Source: Domibacillus sp. | GTDB lineage: Bacteria > Bacillota > Bacilli > Bacillales > Domibacillaceae | Reading direction: 5' to 3' | Assembly (NCBI GenBank): GCA_031177795.1 | Contig: JAPSKG010000008.1 | Span: 1-20,953, forward strand | Length of the DNA: 20,953 nt | Shown here: positions 8,454 to 15,293 of the stretch, one piece after another | How positions within the stretch are numbered: position 1 is the stretch's first letter | How the letters are laid out: each line of letters begins with the position of its first letter | Translations under genes and position numbers: made by a program | Notes under the pieces: generated by a model | Told to the model about the DNA's origin: nothing | The model's database searches: none | Seen by the model: the letters and a program-made list of their open reading frames with translations, nothing else

Positions 8454-8479
8454 AACCGGTGCTTCTGCACCGGTTTTTT
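8454..8479 (+). terminator. Intrinsic terminator of sftA
   Basis: AACCGGTGC (8454-8462) pairs with GCACCGGTT (8467-8475) over a TTCT loop and is followed by a T-run to 8479. It begins three bases after the sftA stop codon. Confidence 0.9.
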
Positions 8480-8486
8480 CGAGGCG

Positions 8487-8515
8487 TAGTCACCCTATAA
8501 AAAAAATGTTATAAT
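8487..8515 (+). promoter_or_regulatory. Promoter of murC
   Basis: TAGTCA (8487-8492) and a perfect TATAAT (8510-8515) are spaced by 17 bases, and TG at 8507-8508 extends the -10. The leader to the murC start is about 85 bases and contains a small ACATAT/ATATGT dyad near 8565-8579. Confidence 0.65.
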
Positions 8516-8608
8516 GGACAAATGCAATGATTGTCTGCTGGTCGTTTCGAATGAAGCGGCAATACATATACTATATGTAAAAGGCTAGAGAATGCTGGAG
8601 GTTTAATG

Positions 8609-9907
8609 ATGACAACATATCATTTTGTTGGGATAAAAGGCTCTGGAATGAGCGCCCTTGCCCATATTCTTCATGATAAAGGCTATGAGGTGCAGGGATC
8701 TGATGTTGAAAAAACATTTTTTACACAAAAAGCTCTTGAAGAAGCAGGAATTCTCATTTTGCCATTTAACGCAGAGAATATTCAAGAAGGCATGACCGTA
8801 ATTGCGGGAAATGCATTTAATGATGACCATGAAGAAATAAAGCGCGCAAAAGAAATTGGCGTGCCGGTCATTCGCTATCATAAATTTTTAGGCGACTTCA
8901 TTCAAAATTTTACAAGTATTGCGATTACAGGCGCACATGGAAAAACGTCTACAACAGGTTTAATGGCACATGTTGTCAGCGGCGCATCTCCCACTTCTTA
9001 CTTAATAGGAGATGGAACAGGGAGAGGGGCAAAAGAAGCCCAGTATTTTGTTTTTGAAGCATGCGAATACCGTCGTCACTTTTTATCGTATGCACCTGAT
9101 TATGCAGTCATGACAAACATTGACTTTGATCATCCAGATTATTTCGCAGATGTTCAAGATGTGTTATCTGCATTTCAAGAAATGGCAATGCAAGTGAAAA
9201 AAGCAATATTTGCTTGCGGAGATGATGAATACTTGCAGGGCATTCAAGCAAATGTTCCTGTTGTTTTTTATGGATTTGGTGAAGAAAATGATTTTCAAGC
9301 GCGCAATGCTGCGTTTGACGAAAAAGGAACAACATTTGATGTTTTCGTTCGAAATGAATTTTACGCAACCTTCCGAATTCCAGGATATGGCGATCATAAC
9401 ATTTTAAATGCGCTCTCTGTAATCGGTCTTTGCCATTATGAAGAAATCGATACAGATATTGTGAAAGAACGTCTTTTAACGTTTTCGGGAGTCAAGCGCC
9501 GTTTTTCTGAGAAGCAAGCAGGGGGACAAATGCTAATCGACGATTATGCTCACCATCCAACAGAAATCCGTGCCACAATTAATGCTGCACGACAAAAATA
9601 TCCGACTCGTGAAATTGTAGCTGTTTTTCAGCCGCATACGTTCTCACGCACACAAACATTTTTAGATGAGTTTGCTGAAAGTTTAAATAAAGCAGATGCT
9701 GTTTACTTGTGTGACATCTTCGGATCAGCCCGTGAAAATCATGGCAAGCTGACGATTGAAGATTTACAGGAGAAAATTCCAGGTGCTCAGCTAATTAAAG
9801 AAGAAGGCACAGCAGTGCTGAAAGATCACTCAAACAGTGTCCTTATTTTTATGGGAGCTGGAGACATCCAAAAATTCCAAGCTGCTTACGAAGCACACCT
9901 CGTTTAA
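8609..9907 (+). CDS. murC: UDP-N-acetylmuramate--L-alanine ligase MurC
   Basis: MurC performs the first ATP-dependent peptide step of cytoplasmic peptidoglycan precursor synthesis, joining L-alanine to UDP-MurNAc. The nucleotide-binding N-terminus is TYHFVGIKGSGMS. The ATP P-loop GAHGKTST is at 108-115, the central-domain motif is NIDFDHPDYF, and the C-terminal domain motif DDYAHHPTEI begins at 311. Two ATGs are adjacent, at 8606 and 8609. GGAGG (8597-8601) is four bases from the first and seven from the second. The second start also gives 432 aa and the MTxYHFVGIKG beginning of B. subtilis MurC, so I chose 8609. It follows sftA with its own promoter, and its end converges on ampS. Confidence 0.97.
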   Translation: MTTYHFVGIKGSGMSALAHILHDKGYEVQGSDVEKTFFTQKALEEAGILILPFNAENIQEGMTVIAGNAFNDDHEEIKRAKEIGVPVIRYHKFLGDFIQNFTSIAITGAHGKTSTTGLMAHVVSGASPTSYLIGDGTGRGAKEAQYFVFEACEYRRHFLSYAPDYAVMTNIDFDHPDYFADVQDVLSAFQEMAMQVKKAIFACGDDEYLQGIQANVPVVFYGFGEENDFQARNAAFDEKGTTFDVFVRNEFYATFRIPGYGDHNILNALSVIGLCHYEEIDTDIVKERLLTFSGVKRRFSEKQAGGQMLIDDYAHHPTEIRATINAARQKYPTREIVAVFQPHTFSRTQTFLDEFAESLNKADAVYLCDIFGSARENHGKLTIEDLQEKIPGAQLIKEEGTAVLKDHSNSVLIFMGAGDIQKFQAAYEAHLV

Positions 9908-9914
9908 TAGCAAG

Positions 9915-9958
9915 AAAAAATGCCCTTTACCGGTTACAACTGGAGAAGGGCATTTTTT
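9915..9958. terminator. Bidirectional terminator between murC and ampS
   Basis: AAAAAATGCCCTT (9915-9927) is complementary to AAGGGCATTTTTT (9946-9958). The region between the arms can fold into a second short stem (CCGGTT with AACTGG, one G-T pair), giving one long hairpin. The A- and T-flanks suit termination from both convergent genes. Confidence 0.9.
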
Positions 9959-9998
9959 ATAAACTGGCTTTCAGACTTTCAACTATACAAATTAAAAA

Positions 9999-11114
9999 TC
10001 ATTTTAAATTTTCGGGGTTTAATCCTTCAAGTTCAGGAAGGACAAAGCGACCGTCTTTTCGGATGAGAACATCATCAAACCAAATTTCGCCCCCGCCGTA
10101 TTCCGGACGCTGAATACTTACTAAATCCCAGTGCACGTTAGAATGATTTCCGTTGTACGCTTCTTCATAACACTCACCGGGAGTAAAGTGAAAACTTCCA
10201 TCAATCTTCTCATCAAAAAGAATATCTTGCATTGGATGTGAGATAAATGGATTTACACCAATGGCAAACTCACCTATGTACCGTGCGCCTTCGTCTGTGT
10301 CAAAAATCTCATTAATTCGCTTTACATCATTAGCATAAGCATCAATAATTTTGCCGTTTTCAAATCGAAGTTTTACGTTTTCGAATGTAAACCCCTGATA
10401 GGGAGAAGGAGTGTTATAAGAAATAAAGCCGTTTACTGAATTTTTTACCGGTGCAGTGTAGACTTCTCCATCGGGTATGTTTAAACGGCCTGCACACTTG
10501 ATGGCTGGAATGTCTTTGATCGAAAATGTTAAATCAGTTCCCGGGCCTTTTAATTGCACTTTATCTGTTTGATTCATTAATTTTACAAGCGGATCCATAG
10601 CTTCATCCATTTTTCCGTAATCGAGATTGCATACATCAAAGTAAAAATCTTCAAATGCCTCTGTGCTCATTTTTGCCAGCTGTGCCATAGAAGAAGTTGG
10701 ATAGCGAAGAACCACCCATTTGGTTTTAGGAACCCGGATATCGCGATGTACTTTTTTGCCAATTGTATTTCCGTGCAGCTTCATTTTTTCGGCAGGCACA
10801 TCTGCTAGTTCGTTAATATTATCGCCGGCTCTCAAGCCAATATATGCATCCATTTCTTTCATTACATTTGCTTCAAACTCTGCCATTAAATTAAACTGTT
10901 TTTCTTGGGCACCAAGAAGTAAAGAGCGGTCAACACGATGATCTTTTAGCAAAACAAAAGGCTGGCCGCCTGCTTTATATGCTTCTTCCACAAGTGCTGT
11001 AACCAGTTCGCGCTGCAATCCAAAATTTTCAATTAGCACTTTTTCCCCAGGAACAATTTGACAGGAATAATTAATTAAATTAGCTGCCAGCGTTTGGATT
11101 CGTTTATCTTTCAT
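9999..11114 (-). CDS. ampS: M29-family (AmpS/thermophilic) aminopeptidase
   Basis: This is a cytoplasmic metallo-aminopeptidase of 371 aa. The probable metal-binding and catalytic residues are Glu217 (GEVYTAP), Glu282 (GEFAIG), His309 (SFHFTPG), His328 and Asp330 (NVHWD). This is the E-E-H-H-D set of the M29 family. The N-terminal half has the family core, for example PGEKVLIENFG and VVLRYPTSSMAQLAK. PGTDLTF lies just before the first Glu. It is shorter than the roughly 410 aa of the well-studied M29 enzymes, and the missing residues lie internally and near the C-terminal metal site. No key residue is lost. GGGGG lies seven bases before the ATG. It is a single gene, convergent to murC and divergent from ytxG. 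B. subtilis, from memory, does not have its M29 gene at this position. Confidence 0.9.
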   Translation of the reverse strand: MKDKRIQTLAANLINYSCQIVPGEKVLIENFGLQRELVTALVEEAYKAGGQPFVLLKDHRVDRSLLLGAQEKQFNLMAEFEANVMKEMDAYIGLRAGDNINELADVPAEKMKLHGNTIGKKVHRDIRVPKTKWVVLRYPTSSMAQLAKMSTEAFEDFYFDVCNLDYGKMDEAMDPLVKLMNQTDKVQLKGPGTDLTFSIKDIPAIKCAGRLNIPDGEVYTAPVKNSVNGFISYNTPSPYQGFTFENVKLRFENGKIIDAYANDVKRINEIFDTDEGARYIGEFAIGVNPFISHPMQDILFDEKIDGSFHFTPGECYEEAYNGNHSNVHWDLVSIQRPEYGGGEIWFDDVLIRKDGRFVLPELEGLNPENLK

Positions 11115-11140
11115 AAAAAAGCCCCCTTTTTTTTCTTTTT

Positions 11141-11169
11141 ATTGTACGCTGATGAGGAAATTTGTGCAA
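11141..11169 (-). promoter_or_regulatory. Candidate promoter of ampS
   Basis: On the minus strand TTGCAC (11169-11164) precedes TACAAT (11146-11141) by 17 bases. The transcript would start about 20 bases before the ampS ATG. Confidence 0.5.
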
Positions 11170-11213
11170 AAAGAAGGAAAACCTCTGCCAAAAAAAGAAA
11201 TAAATGAATTAGT

Positions 11214-11238
11214 GTTTAGATTTAATGGCACTGGGTAA
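11214..11238 (+). promoter_or_regulatory. Sigma-B-type promoter of ytxG-ytxH
   Basis: GTTTAG (11214-11219) and GGGTAA (11233-11238) are separated by 13 bases. This matches the sigma-B pattern GTTTAA-N12-14-GGGTAT with one mismatch in each box. The homologous B. subtilis ytxGHJ (csb40) operon is known to be sigma-B-dependent, so pattern and context agree. Start would be near 11247, about 28 bases before ytxG. Confidence 0.62.
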
Positions 11239-11274
11239 TTTTAATTACTATAACATAGTTGGAGGTGTCCCTGA

Positions 11275-11757
11275 GTGGAGATTATTCTTTATTTAAGTGC
11301 GGCCGTAGCTGCAATTGCTTTTTTGATTTTGGTTATTAATTTATCCAAAACATTAAAATCGGTCGATAACACACTTGATACGCTGTCCCGGACAGTAGAC
11401 CGCCTGGAAGGGCAGTTAAAAGATGTGACAGCGGAAACAGCTGAACTGTTACATAAAACAAATGCACTTGCCGAAGATGTTCAGCATAAAACAGAACAAT
11501 TAAATACAGTTGTGTATGCTGTAAAAGATGTTGGTTCATCCGTTCATAACTTAAACCATTCGTTAAAGAAAGTAACCACAACTGTTGCATCACAAATGGA
11601 AAAAAACCAATATAAAATTTCACAAGCTGTCCAATGGGGCAACGTTGTGAAACAGGTGCTTGACAAATTTAAAGAAGACAAAGGGACGACACGTTCAGCA
11701 CAGCCGCCGGCCGTACGCAGCGAGTCACTTCCTGTTACCTCTGAACAAAAATTATAA
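11275..11757 (+). CDS. ytxG: YtxG-like DUF948 membrane protein
   Basis: This 160-residue protein has one N-terminal transmembrane helix (about residues 2-23, a run of Ile/Leu/Val/Ala). A long heptad-rich helical region follows (residues 25-110, such as LDTLSRTVDRLEGQL), predicted to be coiled coil, and then a polar C-terminal tail. This is the DUF948 layout. The start is a GTG at 11275 with GGAGGTG seven bases upstream. It is the first gene of a two-gene stress-type operon with ytxH 32 bases downstream. In B. subtilis the operon is induced by general stress. The molecular role is not known. The topology suggests a membrane-tethered cytoplasmic or extracellular coiled coil, but the sequence alone does not fix the orientation. 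Confidence 0.85.
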   Translation: MEIILYLSAAVAAIAFLILVINLSKTLKSVDNTLDTLSRTVDRLEGQLKDVTAETAELLHKTNALAEDVQHKTEQLNTVVYAVKDVGSSVHNLNHSLKKVTTTVASQMEKNQYKISQAVQWGNVVKQVLDKFKEDKGTTRSAQPPAVRSESLPVTSEQKL

Positions 11758-11789
11758 AAATAATTTATAAAAGAAGGGGAGCGTTTTTT

Positions 11790-12617
11790 ATGAGAACTAA
11801 AAACACATATGATCAATTTACTATTAAAAATAATGGAGTTAATACACCGCAACAAACACATTATGAAAGCTTTGAAGTAAAGCCGGATCGCTATGATTAT
11901 GCAGACCGTTTTGAGTACAACGAAACAATGAATACAAAAGATTTTATGACAGGGGTTATTTTTGGCGCTGTTGTCGGTGCTGCCGCCGCTTTAATGATGG
12001 CGCCTAAATCGGGCCGTGAACTTCGCGATAATCTTAATATTCAAGCGGGTTCTTTAAAAGAGCGTGCCAGTGAACTAACAGATACGGCTAAAGATAAAAC
12101 AGCAAATATATCCAGTGTAGTTCAAGAAAAATCAAGTGTCCTTATGGACAAAGTAAAATCAATGAAGTCTTCTTCAGACGGATCAACTGGTTTAAACAAC
12201 CTGGATGATAAAAAAGAAGAAGCAAAGTCAATGGTAGATAATGTAGCAGATACGGTAAAAGACAAAGTGGATAATACAGCAGATACAGCAAAATCAAAGC
12301 TTGACGAAGCGAAAAAAGCATTTGATGAAGCAGAAAAATCAACTGGTTCAGTTGCTTCTAAAAATGGGTCAGAAAACTCTTCAGCGCCAAAAGCAGAAGG
12401 CTGGGTTGATCCAGCAGCTAAAGGAATCAATGAAAACAAACAAAACGGTGGCTTAAATACCGGCGCAAATAAAACAGGATTTGCCGCTTCCAGTAACGGC
12501 CAGGTTAATACGGGTGCTGGAAACAATAGCGGTACAAACAACAATTTCAACAGCAACAACAGCAATACTAATAACAAAAACAGTTACAACAACAATTACA
12601 AAAATAAGAATAAGTAA
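11790..12617 (+). CDS. ytxH: Enlarged YtxH-like general stress protein with LEA-like and Asn-rich regions
   Basis: This 275-residue protein is much longer than the roughly 150 aa of B. subtilis YtxH. Residues 1-46 are a polar extension. The canonical YtxH core starts at 47 (MNTKDFMTG), with a Gly/Ala-rich hydrophobic segment at 54-70 and APKSGRELRDN after it. Residues 86-182 form Lys/Asp/Ala/Thr-rich amphipathic repeats (VADTVKDKVDNTADTAKSKL), similar to LEA-type desiccation proteins. Residues 183-275 are low complexity, and 16 of the last 30 residues are Asn. The ATG at 11790 has GAAGGGGAG upstream, while the internal Met47 has no ribosome binding site, so the extension is probably translated. 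It shares the sigma-B-type promoter of ytxG. A role in stress protection is inferred. Confidence 0.85.
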   Translation: MRTKNTYDQFTIKNNGVNTPQQTHYESFEVKPDRYDYADRFEYNETMNTKDFMTGVIFGAVVGAAAALMMAPKSGRELRDNLNIQAGSLKERASELTDTAKDKTANISSVVQEKSSVLMDKVKSMKSSSDGSTGLNNLDDKKEEAKSMVDNVADTVKDKVDNTADTAKSKLDEAKKAFDEAEKSTGSVASKNGSENSSAPKAEGWVDPAAKGINENKQNGGLNTGANKTGFAASSNGQVNTGAGNNSGTNNNFNSNNSNTNNKNSYNNNYKNKNK

Positions 12618-12648
12618 TAAAAAGCCGGACTTGTTCCGGCTTTTTATT
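12616..12648. terminator. Terminator of ytxG-ytxH
   Basis: AATAAAAAGCCGGA (12616-12629) is fully complementary to TCCGGCTTTTTATT (12635-12648), with a five-base loop. The left arm includes the last bases of the ytxH stop codon. Confidence 0.88.
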
Positions 12649-12833
12649 ATGTAAAGGAAAAAATACAACAAGCTGGAATTCGGCTTGCATTACAATAAGT
12701 GATTTTTTTAAAATGGAAAGCCGAAGTAAAAATAAATTCCACTGGAAAATTAAAAAGCCATATTTTATTCGATGGCACAAACAGAACCGGATTTTATAAA
12801 ACCGGCTCTGTTTGTTTATTACATACTTTAATG
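12649..12833. other. Gene-free, hairpin-rich gap after ytxH
   Basis: No supported gene lies between ytxH and aroA (12618-12999). Besides the terminators and aroA control sites listed separately, this part holds nested inverted repeats. GGAATT (12675-12680) faces AATTCC (12735-12740), and inside them TTCGGCTT (12679-12686) faces AAGCCGAA (12718-12725). The short open frames here have no ribosome binding sites. In B. subtilis ytxJ occupies this place. Confidence 0.5.
12777..12817. terminator. Second terminator-like hairpin after ytxH
   Basis: ACAAACAGA (12777-12785) pairs with TCTGTTTGT (12807-12815). After one A-C mismatch, CCGG pairs with CCGG and the loop is AT-rich. The T-run is interrupted, so termination may be modest. 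It could be a back-up terminator or the end of a lost gene or small RNA. Confidence 0.5.
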
Positions 12834-12866
12834 CTTAAAAGCGTTTAAGAAATAAAGCGATTTCTT
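12834..12866. promoter_or_regulatory. Two tandem cre-like dyads upstream of the aroA promoter
   Basis: CTTAAA-AGCG-TTTAAG (12834-12849) and AAGAAAT-AAAGCG-ATTTCTT (12847-12866) are two perfect inverted repeats that share three bases. Both carry AAAGCG at the centre. The best 14-base windows match the degenerate cre pattern with three mismatches each. The CG steps are 16 bp apart and lie about 45 and 61 bp before the predicted transcription start, directly upstream of the -35. CcpA binding is an inference. Confidence 0.4.
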
Positions 12867-12867
12867 C

Positions 12868-12896
12868 GTGACTTTTTAAAATTGATGTTTTATAAT
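12868..12896 (+). promoter_or_regulatory. Promoter of aroA
   Basis: GTGACT (12868-12873, TGAC core intact) is followed after 17 bases by a perfect TATAAT (12891-12896). The expected start near 12903 gives a leader of about 97 bases with no clear terminator structure. Confidence 0.62.
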
Positions 12897-12999
12897 AAAT
12901 GCAAGAGCTCGCAAAAACCTAGTTCATCGTTTCCATAAGCTTTGATTTAGTAAATTGCGGGAATATTCTGAATATCTACTTGTGGAAGGATGATGAAAA

Positions 13000-14076
13000 G
13001 TGAGCAACCAGGAGTTAGATAAGCTAAGAAATAAAGTGGATGAAATGAATGTTCAAATTTTAAAATTAATTAGTGAACGTGCAGAGCTTGTACAGGAAAT
13101 TGGACGTGTAAAAGAAAAGCAGGGTGTTAACCGTTATGACCCGGTTCGTGAGCGTTCAATGTTGAATAACTTGCTAGAAAAAAATGAGGGGCCGTTTGAG
13201 CGCTCCACCGTCGAACATATTTTTAAAGAAATTTTTAAAGCAGGTCTTGAACTTCAAGAAGACGATCATCGCAAAGCACTTCTTGTTTCTCGGAAAAAGA
13301 AACAGGAAGATACTATTGTTACGGTAAGAGGCCACCAGGTAGGCAATGGAACACCAACATTCGTTTTTGGGCCGTGTTCAGTAGAATCTTATGAGCAAGT
13401 TGCCGAAGTAGCCAAATCTATTAAAGCAAAAGGCTTGAAAATGATTCGAGGCGGAGCGTTTAAGCCAAGAACTTCTCCATACGATTTCCAGGGCCTTGGC
13501 GTAGAAGGATTGAAAATCTTAAAGCGTGTAGCAGACGAGTTTGATCTTGCTGTTATTAGCGAAATCGTAAACCCCTCCGATGTGGAAATGGCATGTGACT
13601 ACATTGATGTTATTCAAATCGGTGCACGAAACATGCAAAACTTCGAATTGTTAAAAGCAGCAGGCTCTGTGAAAAAACCTGTCCTGTTAAAACGAGGTCT
13701 TGCAGCGACAATTGATGAATTTATCAATGCAGCGGAATACATCTTATCACAAGGAAACGACCAGGTTATCCTTTGCGAACGAGGAATCCGTACGTACGAG
13801 CGTGCAACACGCAATACATTGGATATTACGGCAGTGCCGATTTTAAAGCAGGAAACACATTTGCCTGTTATGGTAGATGTTACGCATTCAACTGGACGAC
13901 GTGATCTTTTGCTTCCTGCTGCAAAAGCTGGACTAGCTATTGGAGCAGATGGAATCATGGCAGAAGTTCATCCAGATCCGGCTGTTGCTCTTTCAGATGC
14001 GGCTCAGCAAATGAATTTGCAACAATTTGATGAATTTTGGGGTGAAATTTCAAAATCTGTTCCAGTAAAAGCATAA
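13000..14076 (+). CDS. aroA: Bifunctional chorismate mutase / DAHP synthase
   Basis: This enzyme condenses phosphoenolpyruvate and erythrose 4-phosphate to DAHP, the first step of the shikimate pathway. Its fused chorismate mutase domain senses pathway end products. The protein is 358 aa, like B. subtilis AroA (also called AroG). Residues 1 to about 90 are the AroQ-type helical mutase domain (KLRNKVDEMNVQILKLISER). The type I-beta synthase domain follows, with metal ligands Cys126 (FGPCSVES), His296 (DVTHSTGRRD), Glu322 (AEVHPDP) and Asp333, plus GGAFKPRTSPYDFQG and LLKRG. The start is a GTG at 13000 with GGAAGGA nine bases upstream. A good promoter and two cre-like dyads lie upstream. It precedes ccpA, as in B. 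subtilis, and read-through into ccpA is possible. Confidence 0.96.
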   Translation: MSNQELDKLRNKVDEMNVQILKLISERAELVQEIGRVKEKQGVNRYDPVRERSMLNNLLEKNEGPFERSTVEHIFKEIFKAGLELQEDDHRKALLVSRKKKQEDTIVTVRGHQVGNGTPTFVFGPCSVESYEQVAEVAKSIKAKGLKMIRGGAFKPRTSPYDFQGLGVEGLKILKRVADEFDLAVISEIVNPSDVEMACDYIDVIQIGARNMQNFELLKAAGSVKKPVLLKRGLAATIDEFINAAEYILSQGNDQVILCERGIRTYERATRNTLDITAVPILKQETHLPVMVDVTHSTGRRDLLLPAAKAGLAIGADGIMAEVHPDPAVALSDAAQQMNLQQFDEFWGEISKSVPVKA

Positions 14077-14080
14077 TTTT

Positions 14081-14112
14081 AAAGCTCCTGTGTTTGCACA
14101 GGGGCCTTTTTT
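14081..14112 (+). terminator. Terminator between aroA and ccpA
   Basis: AAAGCTCCTGTG and CACAGGGGCCTTTTTT pair with one G-T pair and one bulge across a TTTG loop. It ends in a T-run at 14107-14112. It is of medium strength, so partial read-through into ccpA is likely. The only ccpA promoter candidate (TTGCAC 14094-14099, then TAATAT 14116-14121) overlaps it and is weak. Confidence 0.75.
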
Positions 14113-14154
14113 CGTTAATATAGAGAGAAAGAGACAAAAAGGAGCAAAATCAAA

Positions 14155-15153
14155 ATGAATATTACAATTTACGACGTAGCAAGAGAAGCAAACGTATCAA
14201 TGGCAACGGTATCACGTGTAGTAAACGGAAACCCAAACGTAAAACCGGCTACACGAAAAAAAGTAAATGATGTTATTGAACGTTTAGGCTACCGCCCTAA
14301 CGCAGTGGCGCGTGGACTGGCAAGCAAAAAAACAACAACAGTCGGCTTAATCATTCCTGATATTTCAAATATTTTTTATGCAGAACTTGCACGCGGCATC
14401 GAAGACATTGCAACGATGTATAAGTACAACATTATTTTAAGTAACTCAGACCAAAATGAAGAAAAAGAAGCCCATCTTATCCAAACAATGCTCGGCAAGC
14501 AGGTTGATGGCCTTATTTTTATGGGCAATCATATTAATGAAGAGCATGTAAAAGAATTTGATCGTTCACCAGTACCTGTTGTATTGGCGGCTTCTGTAGA
14601 GCAATCAGGAAAAACAGCTTCTGTTAACATCGACTATAAAGAAGCAGCTCGGGAAGTTGTGCAGCTATTGATTGAAAGCGGTCATAAACGCATTGCTTAC
14701 GTAGCAAGCCCGTTTCACGATATCATCAATAAAGAATATGCTTTTGCTGCTTATAAAGAAACGCTAGAAGAAGCAGGCCTTTACGCAGAAGATCTTGTTG
14801 TAGAAGGAGATTATACGTACGATTCAGGCATTGAAGCCTGGGAAAAGCTAAACAATGCACAAGAGCGTCCAACAGCGGTGTTTGTTTATAACGATGAAAT
14901 GGCACTTGGTGTTGTACATGGAGCACAAGATGCTGGACTGAAAGTTCCAGAAGATCTTGAAATTATCAGCTTTGACTCAACAAAACTTTCGCTGATGGTA
15001 CGTCCTCAGCTAACTGCTGTTTCACAGCCTTTATATGATATTGGTGCAGTAGCCATGCGCCTGCTGACAAAACTAATGAATAAAGAAGAAGTGGAAAACC
15101 CGGTGGTTGTGTTGCCTCATCGTATTGAAAAACGCGGCTCCACAAAAGCATAA
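14155..15153 (+). CDS. ccpA: Catabolite control protein A (LacI-family regulator)
   Basis: CcpA is the global carbon-catabolite regulator of Firmicutes. It binds cre sites when complexed with Ser46-phosphorylated HPr or Crh. The protein is 332 aa, near the usual 334. The helix-turn-helix is at 4-24 (ITIYDVAREANVSMATVSRV), the hinge helix YRPNAVARGLAS is at 46-57, and the sugar-binding-like core follows from about 60. The C-terminal segment MRLLTKLMNKE around 301-311 corresponds to the corepressor contact region of characterised CcpA proteins. AAGGAG lies ten bases before the ATG. It follows aroA, as in B. subtilis. Probable targets within the window are the acsA/acuA intergenic site and possibly the aroA upstream dyads. 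From memory motPS follows ccpA in B. subtilis, and it is absent here. Confidence 0.97.
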   Translation: MNITIYDVAREANVSMATVSRVVNGNPNVKPATRKKVNDVIERLGYRPNAVARGLASKKTTTVGLIIPDISNIFYAELARGIEDIATMYKYNIILSNSDQNEEKEAHLIQTMLGKQVDGLIFMGNHINEEHVKEFDRSPVPVVLAASVEQSGKTASVNIDYKEAAREVVQLLIESGHKRIAYVASPFHDIINKEYAFAAYKETLEEAGLYAEDLVVEGDYTYDSGIEAWEKLNNAQERPTAVFVYNDEMALGVVHGAQDAGLKVPEDLEIISFDSTKLSLMVRPQLTAVSQPLYDIGAVAMRLLTKLMNKEEVENPVVVLPHRIEKRGSTKA

Positions 15154-15246
15154 TAAAAGCAGGAAATGATTGCTTTTAAAAGATGGATTCACCACGCCGT
15201 TACTGCTTCCAAGCATGGTTACTCCAAAAAATAGGAATTTGAAACA

Positions 15247-15293
15247 AAACAAACAAGCACAGCTTATTTTTTATAAGCTGTGCTTGTTTGTTT
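15247..15293. terminator. 21-bp perfect hairpin between ccpA and acuC
   Basis: The arm 15247-15267 is exactly complementary to 15273-15293 over a TTTTT loop. Both flanks are A/T-rich, so it can end the convergent ccpA and acuABC transcripts. The right arm contains two bases of the acuC stop codon. A smaller dyad directly after ccpA (TAAAAGCA 15154-15161, TGCTTTTA 15171-15178) may assist. Confidence 0.88.

Noticed and set aside
11173..11211. Sigma-H promoter upstream of ytxG
   Set aside because: GAAGGAAAA and AATGAATTA both fit sigma-H boxes, but they are 21 bases apart instead of about 11-12, so I do not call it.
12122..12577. 151-codon open frame on the minus strand inside ytxH
   Set aside because: Its Leu/Phe-rich N-terminus is simply the antisense of the Asn-rich repeats (AAC/AAT read backwards), so it is a composition artefact.
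13614..13958. 114-codon minus-strand frame inside aroA
   Set aside because: It is a shadow of the highly conserved synthase domain, with no plausible product.
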